DNA of 64,000 nucleotides from Xanthomonas sp. Leaf131 (GCF_001423495.1 NZ_LMOG01000021.1:173177-237176), one strand, 5' to 3'; counted from the first letter of the stretch, positions 31,161-46,500 are shown. Numbers and translations: made by a program. Notes: generated from the letters alone by a model not told the origin.

Positions 31161-31197
31161 TTTGGATGCAGTCAAAAGCCTGATTGGTCGAGCGCGC

Positions 31198-31296
31198 GGT
31201 GCCCTCGCCGCTCGCGGGACACGCCGCAAGTACGTCCATGTAGGCTCGGTGGCGGCATCCATGCCGCCACACGGTCCCGCAATCGGCGAGGGCACC
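31198..31296 (-). repeat. Structured intergenic repeat, copy 3 (inverted)
   Basis: Outer arms GGTGCCCTCGCCG / CGGCGAGGGCACC pair, with an inner GGTGGCGGC / GCCGCCAC hairpin. Read on the minus strand it carries the family core (CCTACATGGACGTACTTGCG then GCGTGTCCCGCGA). The arm sequences differ from the other copies, but the pairing is kept. Confidence 0.7.
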
Positions 31297-31444
31297 GCAC
31301 CAGAGAGTTAGTCGGCTATTGGGTGAAAAGCGGCCGTCTAGCGGGTGCTTTAGCGTTCTGGTGCGGGGCATACAACTTCATGAGAGCAAGCCAATAGAAG
31401 CAGCTAAAGCATTGCTTGCACCATGCACACCGACCATTTCCACT

Positions 31445-31552
31445 GGTCCTTGCCCGCCCACCGTCGCGAGACCTTACGCGGCATGGATGCCGCGTAAGAG
31501 CCTACAAGGACGTGCTTGCGGCGTGTCCCGCGACGGTGGGTGGGCAAGGGCC
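31445..31552 (+). repeat. Structured intergenic repeat, copy 2
   Basis: About 85-90% identical by eye to the copy at 25813-25920, including 15-20 bases of shared flank on the left (CACCATGCACACCGACCAT). It has the inner 9-bp hairpin and the core CCTACAAGGACGTGCTTGCG. Confidence 0.75.
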
Positions 31553-31645
31553 CTGCAGCCAACCCGCAGATCAGCCGCCCCGCAGCGAAGACCAAGGTCC
31601 TACGCCCTGCAATAGACCAACGAGAAGCGGGCTAGTCAGCCGCCC

Positions 31646-32332
31646 TCAGTCGACGATGAACTCGGCGCGGCAGCCATCGTTCACCCACACCCCGTCGCGG
31701 CTCCAGCCCCAGGTCTGGCCTTCCACGCATTCTTTTTTGGAGATCTGCCGGCCCACCCGCACCTGCCGCTCCACCGATACCCCGCAGGTCCGCCGCGAAC
31801 TCTTCTTCGATTCGCAGGTGACCATGCGCGGCACGGCGACAAAACCGGAACCGTCTTCGGCACCGACTTCGAATTCGCCATCGCAGCCGCGCGAAACCCA
31901 GATTTCGTTGCGACGGACACCCCAACTGCGGCCTTCTTTGCAGGGCCAGACCGAACGCTGACGCAACAGGCGCACCGGCGCCCCGCGCAAAATCACCGGG
32001 CAAGCCACCTTGCCGCCGTTGGAGTCGCAGCGCACCACACGACGCATCTGCGGGGAACTCACGACTCGCGCAGATGCAAACTCCGCACGGCAGCCTTGCT
32101 CGACCCACACGCCGTCGCGTTCGATATCCCATTCGCTGCCGCGGATACAGCTGGTTTCTGACAACTGGCGTACCAGTTGCACGCCATGTTCGGTGTCCAT
32201 TGCACAGTGCGTGCGCGCCATGTCCTTGGACTCGCAACGCACCACGCCGGAGGCTCGATCCGAAGCACGCGCGTCGGCAAGCATCAGCAGCGGCAAGCAC
32301 CACAAACCGCATAAGCCGATCAGCCACTTCAT
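31646..32332 (-). CDS. Secreted DUF3011-type cysteine-repeat protein
   Basis: The start MKWLIGLCGLWCLPLLMLAD begins a clear Sec signal peptide with cleavage after ADARA (about residue 23); the in-frame upstream extension lacks one. The mature protein contains three repeats of about 65 residues, each with V-R-C-(E/D)-S at the front and a closing W..R..(I/V)WV..GCR/DAEF, matching the DUF3011 pattern. Each repeat keeps four cysteines, suggesting disulfides in the periplasm or outside the cell. The function of the family is unknown. Confidence 0.82.
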   Translation of the reverse strand: MKWLIGLCGLWCLPLLMLADARASDRASGVVRCESKDMARTHCAMDTEHGVQLVRQLSETSCIRGSEWDIERDGVWVEQGCRAEFASARVVSSPQMRRVVRCDSNGGKVACPVILRGAPVRLLRQRSVWPCKEGRSWGVRRNEIWVSRGCDGEFEVGAEDGSGFVAVPRMVTCESKKSSRRTCGVSVERQVRVGRQISKKECVEGQTWGWSRDGVWVNDGCRAEFIVD

Positions 32333-32499
32333 GCCCAAATCCTCACCCAAACACACTCTGCGCCGCGCCCCCGTGGACATCACGATGAGAGCATCATCGA
32401 TGTGAAGAAAGCAATACGGTGACCATGACAGTGCCATGGCATCTGAAGCGCGCGGCACGCGATGGCGCCGGTGGCGGAACCCGATACGCTGCGCTGGCG

Positions 32500-37276
<4,777 letters not shown>

Positions 37277-37300
37277 TCGCATAGTAAAACGCAGCGCGCT

Positions 37301-37432
37301 CCCTTCTCCCTTCGGGAGAAGGTGCCCCGAAGGGGCGGATGAGGGTACGTGCGAAGCCTAGTGCCGCCCAATTACTGCAGTGACTTCGCCCCGTACCCTC
37401 ACCCCAACCCCTGTCCCGCAGGAGAGGGGCTT
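37301..37432 (+). repeat. CCCTTCTCCC-type intergenic repeat, copy A
   Basis: It begins CCCTTCTCCCTTCGGGAGAA, continues with GGTGCCCCGAAGGGGCGGAT and GAGGGTAC, and ends GTACCCTCACCCCAACCCC then GGAGAGGGGC, so both ends can pair. Copy B lies 180 bases on, and inverted relatives occur at 46374-46500 and 46526-46668. Confidence 0.7.
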
Positions 37433-37480
37433 TAATCAGTCGCATTGCATGACGCTGCTCTGAGTGCGCACTGCGTTATT

Positions 37481-37670
37481 CCCTTCTCCCCTCAGGAGAA
37501 GGTGCCCCGCAGGGGCGGATGAGGGTACGCGCGAAGCCCGGCGTTGCCCGGCTGCACGAGAGCTTCGTCCTTACCCCAACCCCTGCGGCGCGGGCGCGGG
37601 CGCGAGCACTCCAAGGCACGCGCACCTGCGGCGCAAAAGTCGCGCCTTCTCGCCCCGTCGGGAGAGGGGC
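37481..37670 (+). repeat. CCCTTCTCCC-type intergenic repeat, copy B
   Basis: Same left end as copy A (CCCTTCTCCCCTCAGGAGAA, GGATGAGGGTAC) and the same GGGAGAGGGGC right end, with a longer, more diverged middle containing a GC-rich stretch. Confidence 0.65.
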
Positions 37671-37679
37671 GTTGGATTC

Positions 37680-38063
37680 CTACTGATCCAACGCCTCAAG
37701 CTCCGGAGCGCGCAGCGTACGCCGAAGCCAGAGGTAGCTAATCACAAAGGTCAATGCCATCGAGCCGGCGTTCCATAGCAATAGCTCGCGCAGCATCGGC
37801 GGGCCTTGCAGGAGGTGCGTGTAGTAACGGCGATCCAATAGCGCGATGGCATGCGGCATGAACACGCTGATGAAGGGTGTTGGCACCGGCGCAACCAGCA
37901 GCGTGATCGCAGCTGCGAACCCGTACTCAAGCCAGGGCGAACGACGCGGGCGCTTACGCAGGCGCGCGGCAATCCTTGTAAAGATCCACAACAACGGCAT
38001 CGCTAATATCGCCCACAGCACCAGCAACAACGCGACTGCCAACACGCCCTGCAGGCTCAGCAT
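37680..38063 (-). CDS. Small membrane protein of unknown function
   Basis: The 127-residue product has three hydrophobic helices (about 5-30, 46-72, 95-115) linked by basic loops (ARLRKRPRRSP). It resembles small Xanthomonas inner-membrane proteins with a PTPFISVFMPHAIALL segment, but I cannot assign a family. It starts 8 bases after zipA and reads in the same direction, so it may be the last gene of an smc-zipA transcript. Confidence 0.7.
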   Translation of the reverse strand: MLSLQGVLAVALLLVLWAILAMPLLWIFTRIAARLRKRPRRSPWLEYGFAAAITLLVAPVPTPFISVFMPHAIALLDRRYYTHLLQGPPMLRELLLWNAGSMALTFVISYLWLRRTLRAPELEALDQ

Positions 38064-38071
38064 CGCTCAAC

Positions 38072-38803
38072 TCACCAACGCGGCGACTTGGTCAGCGGCG
38101 GCGCCTGATGCTGGCGATCGTAGGCGCGCAGTTCGTCGCGGATATGCGCCACGCGTTGACGGCCCAGCGCATTGCGGCTGTCGTCCAGCACCACGCCATC
38201 CAGCAGTTCGGCCATGCGCTGCACGGTCGGCAGCATTTTTTCCCAGGCATCCAGCGCCGTCATCGGCGCCGGCAAGGTGAGGAAAAACGCGATCGCCGGG
38301 GTCTGCATCTCGCGGATGTTGGCCATGTCGAAACTGCCGGGCTTGAGGATGCTGGCCATGCTGAAGATCGGCCCGCGCTCCGGGTGCCCTTCCACCAAAC
38401 GGTGGAACACATTCATATGCCCGAAGACGAGCCCGGTCTTTTCGGCAGCGACAACAACATCTTCGCCGCGCAGCACCTGCCCGGCCTTGGCCGCCACGAA
38501 CAGCGACACGATCTTGTCGAAGTCCTGGTTCGGCCGCTTGCCGACATCGTTGCCGCCGGCCGCATCTGCATCGTCCAGATTGAGCTCGCTCTGCTCGACG
38601 CCTTCCGTGCGTTCGAACGGGTCGCCCTCCACGCCAGGCTCGCCGGAAATCACCGGCTCACGGCGTTCGCGCGGCTGCCCGTCGTCCTTGTCGACCCGGC
38701 GCCCTTGCGGCGATTTTTTCGGGCGACCAAACAGGAAGATGGCCGCGACCAGCAGCAGTCCAGCGATCAGGATCCCGATCCGGATCATGGCCATGTCGGA
38801 CAT
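38072..38803 (-). CDS. zipA: Cell-division protein ZipA
   Basis: Anchors the FtsZ ring to the inner membrane. The 243-residue protein has an N-terminal membrane helix (about 6-26), a short charged Pro/Glu-rich linker (about 28-90) and the ZipA C-terminal FtsZ-binding domain (about 95-225: QDFDKIVSLFVAAKAGQVLR, GMNVFHRL-like GHMNVFHRLVEG, MLPTVQRMAELLDGVVLDD). It sits 56 bases after smc, the usual place in Xanthomonads. Confidence 0.95.
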   Translation of the reverse strand: MSDMAMIRIGILIAGLLLVAAIFLFGRPKKSPQGRRVDKDDGQPRERREPVISGEPGVEGDPFERTEGVEQSELNLDDADAAGGNDVGKRPNQDFDKIVSLFVAAKAGQVLRGEDVVVAAEKTGLVFGHMNVFHRLVEGHPERGPIFSMASILKPGSFDMANIREMQTPAIAFFLTLPAPMTALDAWEKMLPTVQRMAELLDGVVLDDSRNALGRQRVAHIRDELRAYDRQHQAPPLTKSPRW

Positions 38804-38859
38804 TCAGCGTGCCTCCGCATAAGAGTGACAGGTGTCGATATTCCAACAAGCATGGCACG

Positions 38860-41800
38860 TCACGCCGCACCCGCCAAACGTGCGGCTTCTTCCAGGTCCA
38901 CGCTGACCAGGCGGCTGACGCCCGGTTCGCGCATGGTCACGCCGGAGAGCTGACGCGCCGCCTCCATCGTGGCCTTGTTATGACTGACGAACAGGAACTG
39001 CACTTTCTCGCTCATTTCCCGAACCATCGTCGCCAGACGACCGACGTTGGCTTCGTCCAGCGGTGCGTCCACCTCGTCGAGCAGGCAGAACGGCGCTGGA
39101 TTGAGCTGGAAGATCGCAAACACCAACGCCACCGCCGTCATCGCCTTCTCGCCGCCAGACAGCAACGAGATGCTGGACACGCGCTTGCCCGGCGGGCGCG
39201 CCATGATGGTCACGCCGGTGTCGAGCAGATCTTCGCCGGTGAGTTCCAGATACGCATGACCACCGCCGAACAAGCGCGGATACAAGGCCTGCACGCCAGA
39301 GTTGACGCGGTCGAAGGTGTCCTTGAAACGGCCGCGGGTTTCGCGATCGATCTTGCGAATCGCTTCTTCCAGAGTTTCCAACGCGGTGTTGAGATCGAGA
39401 TCTTGCGCTGCGAGATATTCCGAACGTTGCGCCGCTTCGCCGTACTCCTGGATCGCGGCCAGATTGACCGGCTCCAGCCGACGCATACGCCCATCGAGCT
39501 GGCCGACCGTCGCTTCCCACTCGGCCAGATTGGCCGATTCGGGCAAGCCGTTGACCACCTCTTCGAGCACGAAGCCGGCCTTCACCACCGCATCGGCCAA
39601 CTGCTCGGCGCTCAGCACCAAGGCTTGCTGATCGAGCTTGCGCTGCGAGATGCGCTCGCGCTGGCCCAGTGCCTGTTCGTCGCGTTGCTGACGGGTCTGC
39701 TCATAGCTGCGCAGTTCGCCATCGACGCTATCGAGCATGGTGCGCGCTTCGCTCAGCACGCGCTCGGTCCGCACACGCTCGCTCAATGCGGATTGATGCT
39801 CGTGCTCCAGCGTTTCCACCGGGGAATCGCCCTCGCTGAGCTGGGCAACCAGATCCTCCAGGCGCGTGTCGAGCTGACCGCGCTGGCTGTCCATGCGCTC
39901 CAGCGTCTGGCTGAGTGAGGTGATTTGGGTACGTTGCGATTCCAGCGTGAGCGCCATTGCATGCATCGCATCGCGCACACCACGTGCGGCATCGCGCGCT
40001 TGATCGCGCGCATCGGTGAGCTGCCGGCGTTCGTTTTCCAAAGCCGCACGGGTGCCCTGCAAGTCGCCCATGAGGGTGACCGCGTCTTCGAGTTTTGCGC
40101 GTGCTTCGCGTGCCTGCTCGCGACTGGTATCCAGCGTTTCCAGCAGCTGCGACAACTCGTTTTCGATGCGTTCGATGCGCGTGCGCGCGGCATCGACCTT
40201 GCCTTGCTGACTCTGTAACTGACCGGCCAGCTCGGAGACGCTGCGGTGCGCCATGTACAACTGGCGCTGCGCATCTTCGCGCTGTTGTTCGGCAGCCAGC
40301 AGTTGTTCGCGGAAGCCGCCCAGGCGCTGCTCGAGTTCGGCTTCGCGCTCCTGCAAGGTGTCGATCTGCGCGCGCAATTCCTGAATCTCGCGCTCGCGCA
40401 GCAAGGCGCCCTGCTTGGCGGCGCCGGAACGCGATACCCGCACCCAGCCCTCGCCCAGCCGCTCGCCATTGCGGGTGATGACCGAATCGCCTTCGGGCAG
40501 GCTGCGCTGCAGCGTGCGCGCAACATCCAGGTCCTCGGCCGCGTGCAGACGCGCGAGCAGGCGACGGATTGCGATCGGCCCCTGCACCTTGGCCGCCAGC
40601 GAGGTCGGTGCGAAGTTGGCGTTGTCGCTGGCACTGGACACCAGCGCGATGCGGCCGTCACCCAACTCGCCCAGCGCATCGACCAGTTGCTCCGGCGCAT
40701 CCACCAGCACGCCTTCGATCAACTGCCCCAGTGCACCTTCGACCGCATTTTCCCAGCCGCCTTCGACCGTGATGCGCTCGCCGACGCGCGCCGCCGAATC
40801 CAGACCGCGCGACTTCAGCCACGCCACCGCCGCGCCCTGCTCCTGGCCGAGCGCGGCCTGCTGCAGGGTTTCCAGCGACGACAGCCGACCACGTGCGGCC
40901 TGCGCCTGCTTGCGCACCTCGGCCAGTTCGCCCTGGCTTGCCCGTTGCTGTTCCTGCAGCCCGCCGAGCGCATGCTTGCGTGCTTCGACCTGCTCGGTGA
41001 GCCCGTCCAGCGAGGTCTTCTGCGTTTCGTGGCGCAGCTCGATCTGCTCGAACGCCTCGGCCAGCGCATCCAGATCCAGCCCGGCGCGCTCGTTGACCAA
41101 CGCTTCGCGGCGGCGGTCGGCTTCCAGCGACTGGCGATCGAGATAATCGACACGCGTGCGCTCCACTTCGCCGGCACGCGAGGCTTCGCCGGCATCGCGG
41201 TTATGGGTTTCCCAGCGTTGCTGCCAATCGGCCAGACGTGCTTCGGCTTCGCGTAGCGATTCCTGGCGGAATTCGTGGTCTTCGCGCAGTTGTTCCAGTT
41301 GCGGCTCGGCCGCGTCCACCGCTTCGCGCAGCACCGCCAATCTGGCCGAGTCGCCGCTGATGTGTTGCGTCAGTTCCTGCAACTGGCTTTGCGCCTCATC
41401 GCGCGCCTTGTGCAGGCGATGCGCGAGTTCGCGCTGATGCTGGATCTGTTGCTCGATGCGCGCCAACGCGCCACCGACCTGATAGACATCGGCCTGCGCC
41501 TTGGCCACCGCTTCGGCGGCTTCCTCGCGACGCACGCGCCCGGTTTCGATCCGCGCTTCGGCATCGCGCTGTTCGGCGATCAACTGCTGCAGGCGGGTCT
41601 CTTCCTGATTCAATTTTTCGCGCAGGCCCTGCAACCGGCCATCCAGGCCGCGGTATTCCAGCGCCTTCCACTCGGCGTCCTTGATCCGGCGTTCTTCCTG
41701 CAAGGCCTGATACTGCTCGGCCTGCCGCGCCTGGCGCTGCAGATGCGCCAGCTGCTTGGTGATCTCTTCGCGCAGATCGCCCAGGCGATCGAGATTTTCG

Positions 41801-42363
41801 CGGGTGTGGCGAATGCGCGTTTCGGTTTCCTTGCGGCGCTCCTTGTACTTGGAAATGCCGGCGGCCTCTTCCAAGTACACGCGCAGGTCTTCCGGGCGCG
41901 CCTCGATGATCTGGCTGATCATGCCCTGCTCGATGATCGAGTAGCTGCGCGGCCCCAGACCGGTGCCCAGGAACAGATCGGTGATGTCGCGGCGGCGGCA
42001 TTTGGTGCCGTTGAGATAGTAGGCGCTGCTGCCGTCGCGGCTGACCAGGCGCTTGACCGAGATCTCGTTGAACGAGGCGAACTCGCCGGTGATGGTGTGA
42101 TCGGAGTTGTCGAAGATCAGCTCCACTGTCGCCTGCGACACCGGCTTGCGCGCCGAGGAGCCGGCGAAGATCACGTCGGTCAGCGAGTCGCCGCGCAGGC
42201 GGCTGGCCGAGCTTTCGCCCATCACCCAGCGCACCGCATCGATGATGTTGGACTTGCCGCAACCATTGGGCCCGACGATGCCGGTCATGTTGGTGGGCAG
42301 ATGCAACGTGGTCGGGTCGACGAACGACTTGAAACCGGACAGTTTGATCGTGGACAGGCGCAT
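38860..42363 (-). CDS. smc: Chromosome partition protein SMC
   Basis: A condensin-type ATPase that organises and segregates the chromosome. The start MRLSTIKLSGFKSFVDPTTL gives 1167 residues. Walker A is GPNGCGKSN (31-39). Two long coiled coils flank a hinge (about 510-640). The C-terminal signature LLSGGEKAMTAVALVFAIFQ is followed by Walker B LLDEVDAPLDEANVGR. The 117-codon extension upstream in frame is not family-like. It is followed by zipA. Confidence 0.97.
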   Translation of the reverse strand: MRLSTIKLSGFKSFVDPTTLHLPTNMTGIVGPNGCGKSNIIDAVRWVMGESSASRLRGDSLTDVIFAGSSARKPVSQATVELIFDNSDHTITGEFASFNEISVKRLVSRDGSSAYYLNGTKCRRRDITDLFLGTGLGPRSYSIIEQGMISQIIEARPEDLRVYLEEAAGISKYKERRKETETRIRHTRENLDRLGDLREEITKQLAHLQRQARQAEQYQALQEERRIKDAEWKALEYRGLDGRLQGLREKLNQEETRLQQLIAEQRDAEARIETGRVRREEAAEAVAKAQADVYQVGGALARIEQQIQHQRELAHRLHKARDEAQSQLQELTQHISGDSARLAVLREAVDAAEPQLEQLREDHEFRQESLREAEARLADWQQRWETHNRDAGEASRAGEVERTRVDYLDRQSLEADRRREALVNERAGLDLDALAEAFEQIELRHETQKTSLDGLTEQVEARKHALGGLQEQQRASQGELAEVRKQAQAARGRLSSLETLQQAALGQEQGAAVAWLKSRGLDSAARVGERITVEGGWENAVEGALGQLIEGVLVDAPEQLVDALGELGDGRIALVSSASDNANFAPTSLAAKVQGPIAIRRLLARLHAAEDLDVARTLQRSLPEGDSVITRNGERLGEGWVRVSRSGAAKQGALLREREIQELRAQIDTLQEREAELEQRLGGFREQLLAAEQQREDAQRQLYMAHRSVSELAGQLQSQQGKVDAARTRIERIENELSQLLETLDTSREQAREARAKLEDAVTLMGDLQGTRAALENERRQLTDARDQARDAARGVRDAMHAMALTLESQRTQITSLSQTLERMDSQRGQLDTRLEDLVAQLSEGDSPVETLEHEHQSALSERVRTERVLSEARTMLDSVDGELRSYEQTRQQRDEQALGQRERISQRKLDQQALVLSAEQLADAVVKAGFVLEEVVNGLPESANLAEWEATVGQLDGRMRRLEPVNLAAIQEYGEAAQRSEYLAAQDLDLNTALETLEEAIRKIDRETRGRFKDTFDRVNSGVQALYPRLFGGGHAYLELTGEDLLDTGVTIMARPPGKRVSSISLLSGGEKAMTAVALVFAIFQLNPAPFCLLDEVDAPLDEANVGRLATMVREMSEKVQFLFVSHNKATMEAARQLSGVTMREPGVSRLVSVDLEEAARLAGAA

Positions 42364-42544
42364 GGAAACAAGGATCTCGGTCAACGGCGCGGCGCGCACC
42401 ATCGGGTCTGGGTTGCGAAGCGCCGCGCCGGCTGACAGACGCCAGTAGCACGCGCGACGCGAACGATTGACGTTGAGTATAGCCGGGCAGGCACGGCAGG
42501 CATTGGCGCGCGCACCGGTGACGGCGGCGCACGGCCGCGTTGAT

Positions 42545-43510
42545 TCAGACCCTGCGAGTGCTTTGGCCCCGTGGCGGCAGCCCGGCAATCTGCTGCAACA
42601 CGGCATGCAACGACGCATGGAACACCGCCGCATGGTGCAGCGCAGGGAACTCGCGGTAATGCACGGAAAGGCCCGGCAACCCCGCCAGGCGTCCTGCCAG
42701 CTGCAATGCAGCATCGGCTGGCGCGCCCTGGATGGCCGTCAACAGGCCGGCACGCTCGGGACGCTCACGGCTACGCGGATCGATCTGTCCAGCCCGCTCC
42801 GCACCGCCGAGCAACATCCAGACACGTGCGGCATGACGCGGCCCGCAGGCAACGAAGCGCTGCTCGGGCGCGCCCAACAGCGCGCCCTGCCCCCACCACA
42901 ATGACGGGCTGGCAGCGGCAAAATCGGCAAACCGGCCTTCGTCTGCATACAACGCATGCAACACGAACAAGCCAGCCAACGAATGCCCCCATAGCGCCTG
43001 CCGACCAAGATCCAGCCGCACCTGGCGCGCGACTGCCGGCATTGCTTTGCGCAGCAGGACATCGAGCAATACCGGCGCACCGCCACCCACCGGGCCGTCC
43101 AGCGCGCCGGGCGCCGACAGAAACGGATGTTCGGCCGGCTGGAACGTGTAATCGCGAGCGCGGCCAGGCAAGTCGATCAGCAGCGCGTGGTCGGCATCGA
43201 CAAACACCAACACGGGCGGCGCCGGCAGCTGCGACAACCGGCACAGCAGGACCGGATCGAAGTGGGTCAGCGCCCGGTTACCGTCCAGCATCCACAACGC
43301 CGGAAAGCCGCGCCTGGGCACGCGTACACGTGGAATCGCAAGACGGATGCGCCAGCGGCGGCCGGTGTCGTCGCCCACCAGCACGCTGCTGAAGCGATAA
43401 CAGCGTGCCAACGGCGCGCGCGCATTCGTTGCTGGCACGCTAACGCGTGGCCGGCCAGTGACGCGCCCGCGTTGTTGCGGACTGATTCCGCGCCATGTCG
43501 TTGTGGGCAT
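42545..43510 (-). CDS. Alpha/beta-hydrolase, siderophore-esterase-like
   Basis: The preferred start (MPTTTWRGISPQQRGRVTGR) gives 321 residues. The fold resembles the Fes/IroE-type esterases: ALWMLDGNRALTHFD, the nucleophile elbow WGHSLAGLFVLHALY, AASPSLWWG and a late histidine in FPALHHAAVFHASL. Such enzymes release iron from siderophores or cleave small esters. There is no signal peptide, so it should be cytoplasmic. No iron gene is adjacent, and the substrate is unknown. Confidence 0.82.
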   Translation of the reverse strand: MPTTTWRGISPQQRGRVTGRPRVSVPATNARAPLARCYRFSSVLVGDDTGRRWRIRLAIPRVRVPRRGFPALWMLDGNRALTHFDPVLLCRLSQLPAPPVLVFVDADHALLIDLPGRARDYTFQPAEHPFLSAPGALDGPVGGGAPVLLDVLLRKAMPAVARQVRLDLGRQALWGHSLAGLFVLHALYADEGRFADFAAASPSLWWGQGALLGAPEQRFVACGPRHAARVWMLLGGAERAGQIDPRSRERPERAGLLTAIQGAPADAALQLAGRLAGLPGLSVHYREFPALHHAAVFHASLHAVLQQIAGLPPRGQSTRRV

Positions 43511-43570
43511 CGCAGGATTCCGCCGCTGCGGTGGCAGCGCTGGTTGCAGACATCCAGAGCATGCAGCCCC

Positions 43571-43610
43571 AAACGAACAACGGGCGCCCTGAGGCACCCG
43601 TTGTTCGTTT
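43571..43610 (-). terminator. Terminator downstream of rplI
   Basis: AAACGAACAACGGGCG / CACCCGTTGTTCGTTT forms a long stem with flanking A and T runs. It lies about 50 bases after the rplI stop and can end the rpsF-rpsR-rplI transcript. Confidence 0.8.
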
Positions 43611-43660
43611 CGCAAGCGAATTGTTCCGTCAGGTCAGGCTCGCCGACCCGCCTCGACAGA

Positions 43661-44110
43661 TCAGGCGTCGGATTCGACGATGACCTTGACCGAGGTTTCC
43701 ACATCGGCGTGCAGGTGCAGCACAACGTCGTACTCGCCGACATTGCGGAATGCGCCTTCGCCCAGGATCACTTCGCTCTTTTCCAGCGGCAGGCCGGCGG
43801 CGGTGAACGCCTCGGCGATATCGCGCGGACCGACCGAACCGTACAGCTTGCCTTCGGTGGACGCATGCGCACCGATGGTGACGCTGGCGCCTTCGAACTT
43901 GCCGGCGCGGCTCTGTGCATCGGCCAGGATGCTGTTAGCCTTGGCTTCGTAATCGGCACGCTTGGTTTCGAACGCTTCGACGTTGGCAGCGGTGGCCGGC
44001 ACGGCCTTGCCCTGCGGCACGAGGAAGTTACGGCCGTAGCCCGGCTTGACGCTGACCTTGTCGCCCAGATTGCCCAGGTTGGTCACTTTCTGCAGAAGAA
44101 TCAGATCCAT
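43661..44110 (-). CDS. rplI: Large-subunit ribosomal protein bL9
   Basis: The 149 residues match the family: N-terminal domain with [20 protein letters not shown] and [12 protein letters not shown], a long central helix and a C-terminal domain with [20 protein letters not shown]. Binds 23S rRNA at the base of the L1 stalk. Third gene of the rpsF-rpsR-rplI cluster, separated from rpsR by 257 bases that contain a hairpin. Confidence 0.98.
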   Translation of the reverse strand: MDLILLQKVTNLGNLGDKVSVKPGYGRNFLVPQGKAVPATAANVEAFETKRADYEAKANSILADAQSRAGKFEGASVTIGAHASTEGKLYGSVGPRDIAEAFTAAGLPLEKSEVILGEGAFRNVGEYDVVLHLHADVETSVKVIVESDA

Positions 44111-44267
44111 GGTGGTGCTCCGTTATTCGTTAGCGCCGGCATGTGGCGGGCGCAACGTTTGCTGTCCGAATAGGAGAAGCCGGGAATCGGGATTGGAGCA
44201 TCGGGAATCGTAAGAACCCCGACCGGCACCGCACCTTCAGTTACCAGGCTTCTATCAATTTAATAAA

Positions 44268-44287
44268 CCCGCACATGGATGTGCGGG
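44268..44287 (-). terminator. Hairpin between rpsR and rplI
   Basis: On the minus strand CCCGCACAT / ATGTGCGGG pairs over 9 bp with almost no loop and is followed by TTTATTAAATT. It is placed to attenuate readthrough from rpsR into rplI, or to mark a processing site. Confidence 0.6.
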
Positions 44288-44367
44288 CTCTTGTGAGGGA
44301 CTCACACAAAACCGTGCGGGTCTTGCGAAAGGAGCCGCGCAATTGGCGGACTCCTACGCGGAATTGC

Positions 44368-44598
44368 TTAGACGTCGTGATTGTCCGTGTACGGAATCAG
44401 CGCCAGGAAACGCGAGCGCTTGACGGCCGTAGCCAGCTGACGCTGGTACTTGGACTTGGTACCGGTCACGCGGCTCGGCACGATCTTGCCGTTCTCGGTG
44501 AGGTACTGACGCAGGGTGTTGAGATCCTTGTAATCGATCTCTTTGACGCCCTCGGCGGTGAATTTGCAGAACTTGCGACGACGGAAGAACTTGGACAT
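44368..44598 (-). CDS. rpsR: Small-subunit ribosomal protein bS18
   Basis: The 76 residues start [20 protein letters not shown] and show [20 protein letters not shown], matching the family throughout. bS18 pairs with bS6 on the 30S platform, and rpsF lies 11 bases upstream. Confidence 0.98.
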   Translation of the reverse strand: MSKFFRRRKFCKFTAEGVKEIDYKDLNTLRQYLTENGKIVPSRVTGTKSKYQRQLATAVKRSRFLALIPYTDNHDV

Positions 44599-44609
44599 GA
44601 CAGCGCTCC

Positions 44610-45044
44610 TTAAGCGGCTTCGGCGTTGTCGCCGTCGGTATCGGTGGCGGCAGGTGCAGCATCGCCCTCATCGTCATCGCGACGACGACGCTCGCTACGC
44701 TCGGGCTTGTCGCCCTTCTCGTCCTTGCTCTTCATGATCAGCGACTGCTCGGTGTCCGGGCCATCGCGCTTGACGACCAGGTGACGCAGCACCGCATCGT
44801 TGAAGCGGAAGCTTTCCACCAGCTCGCTCAGCACGGCCTGGTCGACTTCGATGTTGAGCAGCACGTAGTGCGCCTTCACCAGGTTCTGGATCGGATAAGC
44901 CAGCTGACGACGGCCCCAATCTTCCAGACGGTGGATGGTGCCGTTACCGCCCTCGATCAGCGACTTGTAGCGCTCGATCATGGCCGGGACCTGCTCGCTC
45001 TGATCCGGATGGACCAGGAACACGACTTCGTAATGACGACTCAT
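44610..45044 (-). CDS. rpsF: Small-subunit ribosomal protein bS6
   Basis: The 144-residue protein has the bS6 ferredoxin-like fold (about 1-95: [40 protein letters not shown]) and a longer than usual charged tail, first basic (ERRRRD) and then acidic (DDEGDAAPA). First gene of the rpsF-rpsR-rplI cluster. Immediately to its right the accessory region begins. Confidence 0.98.
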   Translation of the reverse strand: MSRHYEVVFLVHPDQSEQVPAMIERYKSLIEGGNGTIHRLEDWGRRQLAYPIQNLVKAHYVLLNIEVDQAVLSELVESFRFNDAVLRHLVVKRDGPDTEQSLIMKSKDEKGDKPERSERRRRDDDEGDAAPAATDTDGDNAEAA

Positions 45045-45245
45045 GTTGTATTACCTTTCGGATGTGGCCACGTGGGCCGGACAGCTCCCCGGTGGTCCGC
45101 GCGAGGCGGCCGGTGGAGCAAGGGTTCCAGCCCAGAACCGGGCAGGAAGCAGGAAAGTATGGCAGTTCAAGCGCTTAGCCGCAACCAGCTAGCCTGGGAG
45201 CGGAACTATAAAGCCCCTCTCCCGACGGGAGAGCAACTGTCTTGA

Positions 45246-46170
<925 letters not shown>

Positions 46171-46373
46171 CTCCGCTATGCTCCAAGGGTCGAGAGCTCT
46201 CCTGTGCGGCCCAGCCTTAGCGTTACGAGCGCCTACTCGAGCAACTGTTCGGGCGCTTGCCAGGAGATTGCGGCGTGGCGACCTCGCTCTCCCGCGGTCG
46301 CTCAGACCAATGGGTTATCGATCGACCACGCCGGCTCTCGACACTTAATTTGGCAGATCGCCAAGAAACTAAG

Positions 46374-46500
46374 GGGTTGGGGGTGAGGGTACGGAGGCGA
46401 TGCCCTACCGGCGTTAGACAGCGCTTGGCGCTTGGCTTGGCTTGGCTTCGCCCCGCACCCTCCCCCCTTCGGGGGCACCTTCTCCCGAGGGGAGAAGGGA
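46374..46500 (-). repeat. CCCTTCTCCC-type intergenic repeat, copy C (inverted)
   Basis: It starts GGGGTTGGGGGTGAGGGTAC and ends CACCTTCTCCCGAGGGGAGA then AGGG, the reverse complement of the 37301 copy's ends. Confidence 0.65.

Larger units (their letters stand above)
31029..31645. other. Repeat-filled intergenic stretch
   Basis: No gene is seen between mtnA and the DUF3011 gene. It holds one copy of the short AGCGGCTAA motif and two copies of the structured repeat in opposite orientations, separated by about 150 bases. Confidence 0.6.
37277..37679. other. Intergenic stretch filled by two repeat copies
   Basis: No gene is present. Two direct copies of an imperfect palindromic repeat (37301-37432 and 37481-37670) make up most of it, separated by 48 bases. 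Confidence 0.6.

Noticed and set aside
37301..37670. CRISPR-like direct repeats
   Set aside because: Only two long imperfect palindromic copies with unequal middles; no regular short repeats and spacers and no cas genes.
40246..41256. Plus-strand 336-codon open frame
   Set aside because: Antisense to the coiled-coil region of smc.
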